From Kitasatospora phosalacinea (GTDB lineage: Bacteria > Actinomycetota > Actinomycetes > Streptomycetales > Streptomycetaceae): a stretch of 64,000 nucleotides of DNA. Both the position numbers and the translations under genes were made by a program. The stretch covers positions 88,677 to 152,676 of the forward strand of contig NZ_BSSA01000019.1 of the NCBI RefSeq assembly GCF_030268885.1, in the 5' to 3' direction. The stretch's first letter is position 1; every line of letters begins with the position of its first letter. This document shows positions 51,005-58,285 of this stretch, in pieces. A model generated the notes under the pieces. It was not told the origin of the DNA. It ran no database searches and was given only the letters and a program-made list of their open reading frames with translations.

Positions 51005-52972
51005 TCAGCCGGCGTCCTCCGCGGTGAGCATCCGGAAGTCGTACGCGCGGGGCAGCGGGAGGCCGGGGTCGGCTCCGCCCGTCGCCCGCCGGTGCGCGAA
51101 CCAGAGGTCGTGCAGGGAGCTCTCGCCCTCGCGCACGTCGGCCAGTTCGATGCCCTCGCGCAGGAGCCGGCCGCAGCGCTCCGGGTCGCCGGAGTCGAGG
51201 GCGGCGCGGGCCTCGGCCCAGCGGACCCTGCCGAGGGCCCGGTCGGCCGCGGGGAGGGCGGTGAGCAGCGCCAGGGCTTCGGCCGCCTCTCCGGTCCGGA
51301 TCAGCAGGCCGGCGCTCTCCAGGACCAGCGGCACCAGGCCGGGTGCCAGCCGGAGCGCCTCGCGGTAGGCCCCGGCGGCCTCGGTGAGGTCGCCGGTGCG
51401 GGCGGCGAGGGCGGCGAGGTTGCGCCAGGCCCAGGCGGTGGGCCGGGCCTCGATCGAGCGCCGCCAGTTCTCGCGGGCGCCGTCGAGGTCGCCGGCGTGG
51501 GTGCGCAGCACCCCGAGGTGCAGCAGGGCGAGCCAGCCGGTGTCGGCGCGGAGCGGCTCCTCCCAGACGGGGTCGACCTGGTAGGAGACGGGTGCCTGCC
51601 GGGGGTCGGCCGCGGTGATGCGCCCGCGGTCGAGGAGTTCCAGCCAGGGGGCCTGCTCGGGGCCGAGGGTGCTGTCGGGGAAGGGCGCGCCGGGTGCGGG
51701 CAGGGGGCTCCGGCCGGCCCGGGCCCGGCGGCGCTCCTCCAGGGCTCCCCAGCCGGACCCCGCCTGCAGCGGTTCGTCCGGGCGGCGGTCCACCCAGTGC
51801 GCGGCGGCTTCCAGCTCCGCGTCGAGGACGTGCTGCGGGACGAGCCGGTCCAGCCCGTCGCGGGCCGCCTCCCGGGCGGCGGTCCAGTCGTCGCCGTGGA
51901 CGGCGGCGGGGTCGGCCTCCAGCAGGCCGTACGCCTCGATCCAGGACCAGCGGGCGCCGGCGGGCATCGGCAGGTGTTCGAGCTGGGTGCGGGCGAGGCC
52001 GGCCTGGATCTCCAGGTAGCCGCCGCCCGGTCCGGACAGCCACTCCTGCCAGTGCCGACCGCCTTCGCCCTGGCCCCAGAGGAAGAGTTTGCGGCCGCGC
52101 AGCCGCTCGGTGGAGGTCTGCACCAGGCCGCGGCCGCTCCCGTCCAGGGCGGTGACCCAGCCCCGCCGGCCGGTGGGGACGTCGAAGAAGTAGTCGGCGG
52201 CGTCCCGGGAGAGGGTGGTGCGGCTGAGGTCGGTGCCGTCCGGGGCGGGCAGCGCGACGCGGCGGATCCGGCGGTCGTAGGAGAACTGCCAGGCGGCGTC
52301 GGCGGGGGCCAGCACGCGGACGTCCGGTGCCTCCGGGACGGCGATGTTCGACCACCAGTACATGGGCACCGCGGTGTCGCGGGGGTTGGTGATCCGGACG
52401 TGGACCAGCAGGACCCGGGAGTCGTCGGGGAGGTAGGCGTCGATCTGGAAGACGACGCCGCGGATCCGCTCGTACTCCCACATCCGCAGGACCGGGGTGC
52501 CGTCCGGGCGGGTGAGGCGGGCGGCGTGCAGGGGTTCGCAGGTGGTGGGGGCGTGGCCGATGGTGCCGATGTTCCACTCGACGCCGCCGGCCAGCCAGGC
52601 ACCGCGCAGGGCGAGGTTGGCGGGCTGGAACACCGGGTTGCGGAAGAGGAGTTCGCGTCCGGTGGGCCGGTGGACCAGGGACCAGAGCCGGCCGCCCGCG
52701 CCGAGCAGGAAGGTGGCCCGCAGGGTGTCGTTCTCCAGCACCGCGACGGGGTGCTCGGCGGGTGAGCGGTCGCGGGTGTAGCCGTCCTGGACGAGGTAGG
52801 GCATGACGGAGGGCACCCGGCCGTAGCCGATGTTGTGGCGCATCTCCTCGTCCGCCTCGCCCGCGTCCTCGACCTGGTGCAGGTCGGCGCCGGTGAACAG
52901 CGGGGGGAGGGGGTTGACGGGGCCGACCGGTGCGGTCGGCAGCGTCAGGGTGGTCAGCCGCAGCTCACTCAT
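51005..52972 (-). CDS. DUF5107 / TPR protein of a sugar-transport operon
   Basis: 655 aa. The N-terminal 350 residues form a galactose-mutarotase-like beta-sandwich (VAVLENDTLRATFLLGAGGRLWSLVHRPTGRELLFRNPVFQPANLALRG and GGVEWNIGTIGHAPTT), the DUF5107 pattern. The C-terminal part is TPR-like (LHLGVLRTHAGDLDGARENWRRSIEARPTAWAWRNLAALAARTGDLTEAAGAYREAL). Such proteins often sit in sugar-ABC operons and probably process or sense a sugar. Start 34 bp after the stop of the permease gene; likely the last gene of the operon. No signal peptide. Confidence 0.8.
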   Translation of the reverse strand: MSELRLTTLTLPTAPVGPVNPLPPLFTGADLHQVEDAGEADEEMRHNIGYGRVPSVMPYLVQDGYTRDRSPAEHPVAVLENDTLRATFLLGAGGRLWSLVHRPTGRELLFRNPVFQPANLALRGAWLAGGVEWNIGTIGHAPTTCEPLHAARLTRPDGTPVLRMWEYERIRGVVFQIDAYLPDDSRVLLVHVRITNPRDTAVPMYWWSNIAVPEAPDVRVLAPADAAWQFSYDRRIRRVALPAPDGTDLSRTTLSRDAADYFFDVPTGRRGWVTALDGSGRGLVQTSTERLRGRKLFLWGQGEGGRHWQEWLSGPGGGYLEIQAGLARTQLEHLPMPAGARWSWIEAYGLLEADPAAVHGDDWTAAREAARDGLDRLVPQHVLDAELEAAAHWVDRRPDEPLQAGSGWGALEERRRARAGRSPLPAPGAPFPDSTLGPEQAPWLELLDRGRITAADPRQAPVSYQVDPVWEEPLRADTGWLALLHLGVLRTHAGDLDGARENWRRSIEARPTAWAWRNLAALAARTGDLTEAAGAYREALRLAPGLVPLVLESAGLLIRTGEAAEALALLTALPAADRALGRVRWAEARAALDSGDPERCGRLLREGIELADVREGESSLHDLWFAHRRATGGADPGLPLPRAYDFRMLTAEDAG

Positions 52973-53006
52973 CTGTCGTTCTGCCTCTTCGGGTGCGTGG
53001 GGTGGG

Positions 53007-53873
53007 CTACTTGACGCTGCCGGAGGTGAGTCCGGCCTTCCAGTAGCGCTGCAGCAGGAGGAACATCACCACGATCGGGACGACCGACAGCAGCGAGCCC
53101 GTGATGACGAGGTTGTAGGGGACGGTCTGGCCGCGCTGTTCCTTCCAGGCGACCAGGCCGACGGTGACCGGCTGCAGGCGGTCGTTCGCGAGCATCAGCG
53201 ACGGCAGCAGGTAGTTCGTCCAGACCGTCACGAACTGGAACAGGAAGACGGTGACCAGCGAGGGCTGCAGGACCCGCAGGACGATGGAGCGGAAGATCCT
53301 GAACTCGCCCGCGCCGTCGATCCGTCCGGCCTCCAGCAGTTCGTCGGGCACCGCGGCCGCCGCGTAGATGCGCGCCAGGTAGACGCCGAACGGGCTGACG
53401 ACGCTGGGGACGAAGACCGCCCAGAAGGTGTTCACCACGTGGGTGGCCGAGAACATCAGGTAGAGCGGCAGGGCGAACAGCGGGGCCGGGATCAGGATCG
53501 CGCCCAGCACCGTGTTGAACACCGCCTCGCGGCCGCGGAAGGCGTACTTCGCCAGCACGTAGCCGGCCATCGCGGACAGCAGGGTGGCGACGAGCGCGCC
53601 GCCCACCGCGTACAGCAGGCTGTTGAGCATCCAGCGTCCGAAGATGCCGTCCTGGACCCCGAGCAGGGTGGAGACGTTCTGCACGATCTCGATCCGGCCG
53701 GCGAACCAGAAGCCGTTGCTGGAGAACAGGTCGCTGCTGCCCTTGGTCGCGGAGACGACCAGCCACCACACCGGCAGCAGGGAGTAGACCGTCGCGAGCA
53801 GCAGGACGGCGAGCACGCCCGCCCGGCCGGCCGGGTTCGCGGCCCGGGCCGGGCCCCTCGTTGCTTCCTTCAC
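53007..53873 (-). CDS. carbohydrate ABC transporter permease (MalG-like)
   Basis: 288 aa with six hydrophobic segments. The EAA loop is visible (DELLEAGRIDGAGEFRIFRSIVLRVLQPS, with the G-x-x-x-x-F-x-x-I-x-L-P spacing). Its periplasmic segment (KGSSDLFSSNGFWFAG) and NSLLYAVGGALVATLLSAMAGY are typical of the MalG/CUT1 type. It pairs with the MalF-like permease, whose stop overlaps its GTG as GTGA. No ATPase gene is in the operon, so a shared multi-sugar ATPase (MsiK-type) encoded elsewhere is expected. Confidence 0.9.
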   Translation of the reverse strand: MKEATRGPARAANPAGRAGVLAVLLLATVYSLLPVWWLVVSATKGSSDLFSSNGFWFAGRIEIVQNVSTLLGVQDGIFGRWMLNSLLYAVGGALVATLLSAMAGYVLAKYAFRGREAVFNTVLGAILIPAPLFALPLYLMFSATHVVNTFWAVFVPSVVSPFGVYLARIYAAAAVPDELLEAGRIDGAGEFRIFRSIVLRVLQPSLVTVFLFQFVTVWTNYLLPSLMLANDRLQPVTVGLVAWKEQRGQTVPYNLVITGSLLSVVPIVVMFLLLQRYWKAGLTSGSVK

Positions 53874-54865
53874 AGGGCCGCTCCGCGCTTGTTGACGAAC
53901 CGCATGAACCCGAACGAGAGAACGAAGATCACCAGCGCCAGGATCACCGAACGGGTCGCGGCGGCGTGGTAGTTGTTCGCGGCCACCTCGTTCTGCGCCG
54001 CCATGATCGGGGTCCAGTCGGCGGCCAGGTTGGGGGCGACGGCCCGCATGATGACGGGCTCGTTGTACAGCTGCGCCGTGCCGATGACGGAGAACACCGT
54101 GCTCATCACCAGGGCGGGACGGACCATCGGGACCTTGATGTGCCAGGCGAGCCGCCAGCCGGTGCAGCCGTCGAGCTCGGCGGCCTCGGTGAACTCGCCG
54201 GGGATCGCCTTCAGCGCCGAGTGGATGACGATCATGTTGTAGCCGGTCCAGCCCCAGGTCAGCATGTTGCCCACCGACCAGGGCAGCGCGCCCTCGGAGG
54301 TGAAGTCGACGTGCAGGCCGACGTGGGCCAGCGCGCCGGCGATCGGACTGACGTCCGGCTGGTACAGGAACGACCACATCAGGCCGCCGATCACGCCGGG
54401 GATCGCGTAGGGCAGGAAGAAGGCCAGCCGGAAGAACCGCTTGCCGGGTGTGCGGCGGGCGTCGAGCAGCAGGGCCAGCACCAGCGCCAGGCCCAGCATC
54501 AGCGGCACCTGCACGGCACCGATCAGCAGCACCCGGACGACGGAGGAGGTGAAGACCCGGTCGCCCAGCGCGTCGGCGTAGTTGGACAGTCCGGTGAAGA
54601 CCTCGGTGGGGGGAGCGAGCCCGAGGCCGGAGCGGCGCAGCTTGAACAGGCTCTGGTACAGGGCGTAGCAGATCGGGGCGACGAAGGTGAGGAGGAAGAG
54701 CAGGCCGAACGGGGAGAGGAATCCCAGCGGGGCCCAGCGGCGGCCGTCGATCCGGCGGCGGGCGGGGCCGGAGGCCGGCCGGGAGGGTTTCGGGGGCGCC
54801 CCGGTGCGCCCTTCCTGCGAGCGCGCCGGGGATGCGGTCGGGGATGCGGTCGGGGTGCGGTGCAT
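53870..54865 (-). CDS. carbohydrate ABC transporter permease (MalF-like)
   Basis: 331 aa with a Pro/Ser-rich cytoplasmic N-terminus of about 45 residues and six hydrophobic segments (FLSPFGLLFLLTFVAPICYALYQSLF first). The EAA loop is EAAELDGCTGWRLAWHIKVPMVRPALV. It matches the CUT1 MalF type. Its ATG comes 2 bp after the binding-protein stop and its stop overlaps the MalG-like GTG. Both permeases with the binding protein form one importer, missing only an ATPase. Confidence 0.9.
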   Translation of the reverse strand: MHRTPTASPTASPARSQEGRTGAPPKPSRPASGPARRRIDGRRWAPLGFLSPFGLLFLLTFVAPICYALYQSLFKLRRSGLGLAPPTEVFTGLSNYADALGDRVFTSSVVRVLLIGAVQVPLMLGLALVLALLLDARRTPGKRFFRLAFFLPYAIPGVIGGLMWSFLYQPDVSPIAGALAHVGLHVDFTSEGALPWSVGNMLTWGWTGYNMIVIHSALKAIPGEFTEAAELDGCTGWRLAWHIKVPMVRPALVMSTVFSVIGTAQLYNEPVIMRAVAPNLAADWTPIMAAQNEVAANNYHAAATRSVILALVIFVLSFGFMRFVNKRGAAL

Positions 54866-54867
54866 GG

Positions 54868-56175
54868 TCAGCCGACTTCCATGCCCTGGGTCTTCATCTC
54901 GGCGAGGGTCTGGGCCTGGGTGTCGGCCAGCGCGGCGTCGAGGGTGGTGGTGCCGGCGCCGGCCTTGCCGAGGCCGTCGCCGAGGGCGGCGGAGGTCCTG
55001 GTCATCACCGGGCCCCACTGGAAGCCCGGGTCGACCCGGGCGGCGCTCGCCTTGAACACGTCGTAGATCCTCTGGCCGCCGTAGAACGGGTCGGGTGCGG
55101 CCAGGGCCGGGTTGTCCAGGCCGCTGAGGGCGGCGGGGTAGATGCCGGTCTCCTTGATCAGGTTGCTGACGCTGGCCGGGTCGGTGCCGAACCAGTGGGC
55201 GAACTCGACGGCCTCCTTGGTGTGCTTGCAGCCCTTCAGGACGGCGTTGGGGGTGCCGCCGGCGTTGCCGGAGGCGGGCCGGGCGGCGTCCCAGACCGGC
55301 ATCGGGGCGACGGCCCAGTTGCCGGAGGTCTGCTTGACGCTGTCGGCGAGGATCGGGGTGTCCCAGACGGCGTTGACGTCGGAGAGGATGGTGCCCTCGC
55401 CCATGCCCTTGTAGAGGGCGGTGTCGAAGCTCGGCACGACCTTGACCAGCTTCTTGTCGATCAGGCCCTGCCAGAAGGCGGCGACCTTCTTCGTGGCCGG
55501 GTCGTCCAGGCTCACGGTCCACCTGTCGCCGCCGGTGCCGAACCACTTGGCGCCCGCCTGCTGGGCGAGGCCGGCGAAGTTGTAGGCGTCGTTGCCGAAG
55601 TAGCCGATGTAGGCGTTCGGGTCGGCGGCGTGGATGACCGCGGCGTCGGCGGCGTACTCGTCCCAGGTCTTCGGCGCCTCGGTGATCCCGTACTTGGCGA
55701 AGAGGTCCTTGCGGTAGATCAGCGCCATCGGGGCGATGTCCACGGGCAGGCCGTAGGTGCGGCCCGCGACCCCGGACTGGGCGAACGCGGAGGCGGCGTA
55801 CTCCTTCGCGTAGGGCGCGGCGTCGGCCGTCGCGTCCTGCAGGGCCCCGGCGGCGGCGAAGGTGGGGAGGGTCTCGAAGCCGACCGACCCCACGCAGGGG
55901 GCGTTGCCGGCCTTCACGGCGCTGAGCAGCTTGGTGTAGCCGCCCTTGGACCCGGGCGAGATCTTGCTGTAGACGACCTGGACGTCCGGGTGGGTGGAGT
56001 TGAAGAGTTCGACGGACTTCTCGTAGCCGGGGGCCCAGCCCCAGAACTCGATCCTGACCGGTCCGGCGGCCTTGTCCCCGGAGCCGCCGGAGCCGCCGGA
56101 GCCGCAGGCGGCCGTGCCGGCCAGGGAGGCGATCGCCACGGCGAGGGTGGCGGTTCTGAGCGCGCGGTTCTTCAT
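54868..56175 (-). CDS. carbohydrate ABC transporter substrate-binding lipoprotein
   Basis: 435 aa. Lipobox LAGTAACGSG after a short hydrophobic signal, then a CUT1-type binding fold: RIEFWGWAPGYEKSVELFNSTHPDVQVVYSKI, ALIYRKDLFAKYGITEAPKTWDEYAAD, DVNAVWDTPILADSV, and AVEFAHWFGTDPASVSNLIKETGIYPAA. It binds an oligosaccharide or plant-derived sugar and is the first gene of the operon. The divergent ROK gene and two 28-bp inverted sites upstream point to sugar-dependent repression. Sugar not identifiable. Confidence 0.9.
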   Translation of the reverse strand: MKNRALRTATLAVAIASLAGTAACGSGGSGGSGDKAAGPVRIEFWGWAPGYEKSVELFNSTHPDVQVVYSKISPGSKGGYTKLLSAVKAGNAPCVGSVGFETLPTFAAAGALQDATADAAPYAKEYAASAFAQSGVAGRTYGLPVDIAPMALIYRKDLFAKYGITEAPKTWDEYAADAAVIHAADPNAYIGYFGNDAYNFAGLAQQAGAKWFGTGGDRWTVSLDDPATKKVAAFWQGLIDKKLVKVVPSFDTALYKGMGEGTILSDVNAVWDTPILADSVKQTSGNWAVAPMPVWDAARPASGNAGGTPNAVLKGCKHTKEAVEFAHWFGTDPASVSNLIKETGIYPAALSGLDNPALAAPDPFYGGQRIYDVFKASAARVDPGFQWGPVMTRTSAALGDGLGKAGAGTTTLDAALADTQAQTLAEMKTQGMEVG

Positions 56176-56256
56176 GGGGGAGGGTCCTCTTCTGCTGCCT
56201 GCCGCGGGCGGGCTCGGCCCGGTGCGGTCGTGGGGGTCCGCCGAACGCTGCGGGTG

Positions 56257-56284
56257 GTTAGTTCCGCCAGTGTGTTAATTAACC
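56257..56284. promoter_or_regulatory. 28-bp bipartite operator copy 1, near the binding-protein gene
   Basis: GTTAGTTC, then a 12-bp spacer, AATTAA and a final C. It is 82-109 bp upstream of the binding-protein ATG. It shares both conserved blocks with copy 2, in opposite orientation; the right-hand block lies in the palindrome GTTAATTAAC. Confidence 0.65.
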
Positions 56285-56457
56285 TCCGGCAGTGTCAAGG
56301 GTCGCGGGGGGTCGTTGCACAAACGCGACGAACGGCGGGGGGCGGCGGCCCGACCGGCCATCTCGCGGTCGGGACAAGGGAACTGGGGCTGTACCGCACC
56401 ACCCGCGCCTCCCCGGGGAGGCGCGGTCGCCCGGACCGGGCGCCGGACGGCCACCTT

Positions 56458-56485
56458 GATTAATTCGGGCCATGCATGAACTAAC
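56458..56485. promoter_or_regulatory. 28-bp bipartite operator copy 2, near the ROK gene
   Basis: Reading on the minus strand: GTTAGTTC, 12-bp spacer, AATTAA, one base, C, matching copy 1. It lies 51-78 bp before the ROK start, overlapping or near its promoter, and contains the small palindrome CATGCATG. Two inverted copies between divergent genes suggest a ROK-binding site for self- and operon control. Confidence 0.65.
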
Positions 56486-56535
56486 ATGACCGGTGTCGAC
56501 CCGGCCTGCTCCAGGCCCCGGAACGAGGAGAACAC

Positions 56536-57825
56536 GTGCGACAGACGCAGCCCGGCACGGGTGGCACCGCGGGCGCCGTCCTGGCCGGCCACCCCGAGGT
56601 CGCCGACAAGGCGTCGCTGCGCCGCACCAACCTGGGCGTGATGCTGCGCCAACTGCGGGAGAACGGCGCGCAGTCGCGCACCCACCTCGCCACCGCGACC
56701 GGCCTGCCCAAGGCCACCGTCTCCGTCCTGGTGGCCGAGCTGATCCAACGGGGCCTGGTCCGCGAGGGGGAACTCGACCGGGCCGGTGCGGTCGGCCGCC
56801 CGCACCGCATGGTCGAACTCGACGGCCGCTGGATCTGCGGCATCGGCGCCGAGATCGGCCCCGACCACCTCACCGTGCTCGCCCTCGACCTGCGCGGAAC
56901 CGTCGTCCACCAGGCCCGTCGCGCCCTCGACGTCCCCGCCCTCACCCCCCAGGCCGCCCTGCGCGAGGTCGCCGACCTCGTCGCGGACTGCCTCAGCGCG
57001 GTGACCGACCTCGGCATGCACACCATCGGGATCACCCTGGTCACCCAGGGGTCCGTCGACGCCGTCTGCGGAACGGTTACCGTGGCCAGCAACTTCGGCT
57101 GGCGCAACGTCCGGGCGGTCCACGAGCTGCGCACGCGGCTCGGGCGCCACGCGCCGCCCGTGCTGCTGGAGAACGACGCCGAGTCCGGCGCCCTCGCCGA
57201 GTACCTCGCCGCCCCCGACGCCGACACCCGCGAACTCGTCTACGTCACCGGCGGGATCGGCGTCGGCGGGGCGAGCATCTCCGGCGGCAAACTGATCCGC
57301 GGCTCGGAGATCGGCCACATGAAGCTCGACCGCCTCGACCGGCCCTGCGCCTGCGGCCGCACCGGCTGCTGGGAGCTGGCCGTCGGGCTGGGAGCCCTGC
57401 TGGACGCCGCCGCCGACCCCGCCGACCGGGTCCACGACCTGTCGATCGACCTGGCCGACCGGCTGGGCGACCTGCTCGACCGGGCCGACGCCGGGGACGC
57501 GCGCACCCTCGCCGCCCTCGCCGCCGTCGCGGACGACCTCGCCCTCGGACTCGGCGTCCTGGCGGACGTGCTCAATCCGCCCCGGATCGTCCTCGGCGGT
57601 TACTTCGCGGTCCTCGAACGCTACCTGGTCGGCCCCGTCCAGCAGTTCCTGGACGACCGGAGGATCTCCCCCGGCTCCCCGCGGGTCGTCGTCTCCGCCT
57701 CCGCCCTCGGGCTCTCCAACGCCGCCCGCGGTGGCGCGCACCTGACCCTCGAAGGCATCTTCCAGGACCCCTCCGACGTCCCGGTCCGCCCGGAGCCGAC
57801 CGACGGCGGCGCCTGGCCCGCCTGA
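56536..57825 (+). CDS. ROK-family transcriptional regulator
   Basis: 429 aa. N-terminal winged helix (ENGAQSRTHLATATGLPKATVSVLVAELIQRGLVREG, about 45-80), then a ROK domain with the ATP/sugar-fold segments (GIGAEIGPDHLTVLALDLRG, LLENDAESGALAEYLA, VTGGIGVGGASISGGKL) and the ROK zinc motif CACGRTGCWE (about residue 270). ROK repressors release DNA when bound to a sugar. It is divergent from the sugar ABC operon, so that is the natural target. The GTG has GAGGAGAA upstream. Confidence 0.9.
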   Translation: MRQTQPGTGGTAGAVLAGHPEVADKASLRRTNLGVMLRQLRENGAQSRTHLATATGLPKATVSVLVAELIQRGLVREGELDRAGAVGRPHRMVELDGRWICGIGAEIGPDHLTVLALDLRGTVVHQARRALDVPALTPQAALREVADLVADCLSAVTDLGMHTIGITLVTQGSVDAVCGTVTVASNFGWRNVRAVHELRTRLGRHAPPVLLENDAESGALAEYLAAPDADTRELVYVTGGIGVGGASISGGKLIRGSEIGHMKLDRLDRPCACGRTGCWELAVGLGALLDAAADPADRVHDLSIDLADRLGDLLDRADAGDARTLAALAAVADDLALGLGVLADVLNPPRIVLGGYFAVLERYLVGPVQQFLDDRRISPGSPRVVVSASALGLSNAARGGAHLTLEGIFQDPSDVPVRPEPTDGGAWPA

Positions 57826-58285
57826 CCTCACCCGCCCCTCCCGCCCCGGGTCCCGAACGCCAACCGGCAGGCGGCGGAGGGGAGTTCACCCCTGCCGCCG
57901 GGCGGCCGCGACACCTGCCGGGCCCGGGTGCGGCGCCCGGAACGGGCGGTGCCGCGCCGCGGCGGCCCGGAGGGGACAGCTCTTGACTGCGGCGCCGACT
58001 GCTGCCACGGTTTGCTTCAAGTTGCTCGAAACGGCGTACAAGAGAGCAACTTCGAACACGCCGTCTCCTGTGGGTGCTCGCAGGGACGGCACGGGTCGCC
58101 CCGGGCGGCCGCGTACGACGGGATCCGCACCGGCGGCGCCCGGAAGCCCCCGCCGATCGGCCCGGCGCCCCCGCGCCGACGCACCCGATCCGTCCCCCCT
58201 GAGCCACGGACGGCAGGAACGCGGGCCCGTCGGGCCGGAGTCGGCTCCCCCCCCGTGAAGTCACCCCCACCCTCAAGGAGTGCCC
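57826..58285. other. 460-bp intergenic region upstream of the ricin-domain gene
   Basis: No gene supported. It contains a possible -35 (TTGACT, 57983-57988) with no good -10, and an inverted repeat at 58019-58052, before the secreted ricin-domain protein gene. The rest appears unstructured. Confidence 0.5.
58019..58052. promoter_or_regulatory. inverted repeat AAGTTGCTC...GAGCAACTT
   Basis: Perfect 9-bp arms at 58019-58027 and 58044-58052 with a 16-bp spacer; the flanks also contain TTCAA and TTCGAA. It is about 235-265 bp upstream of the ricin-domain gene. It could be a double-site operator or an RNA stem in a long leader. Confidence 0.5.
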
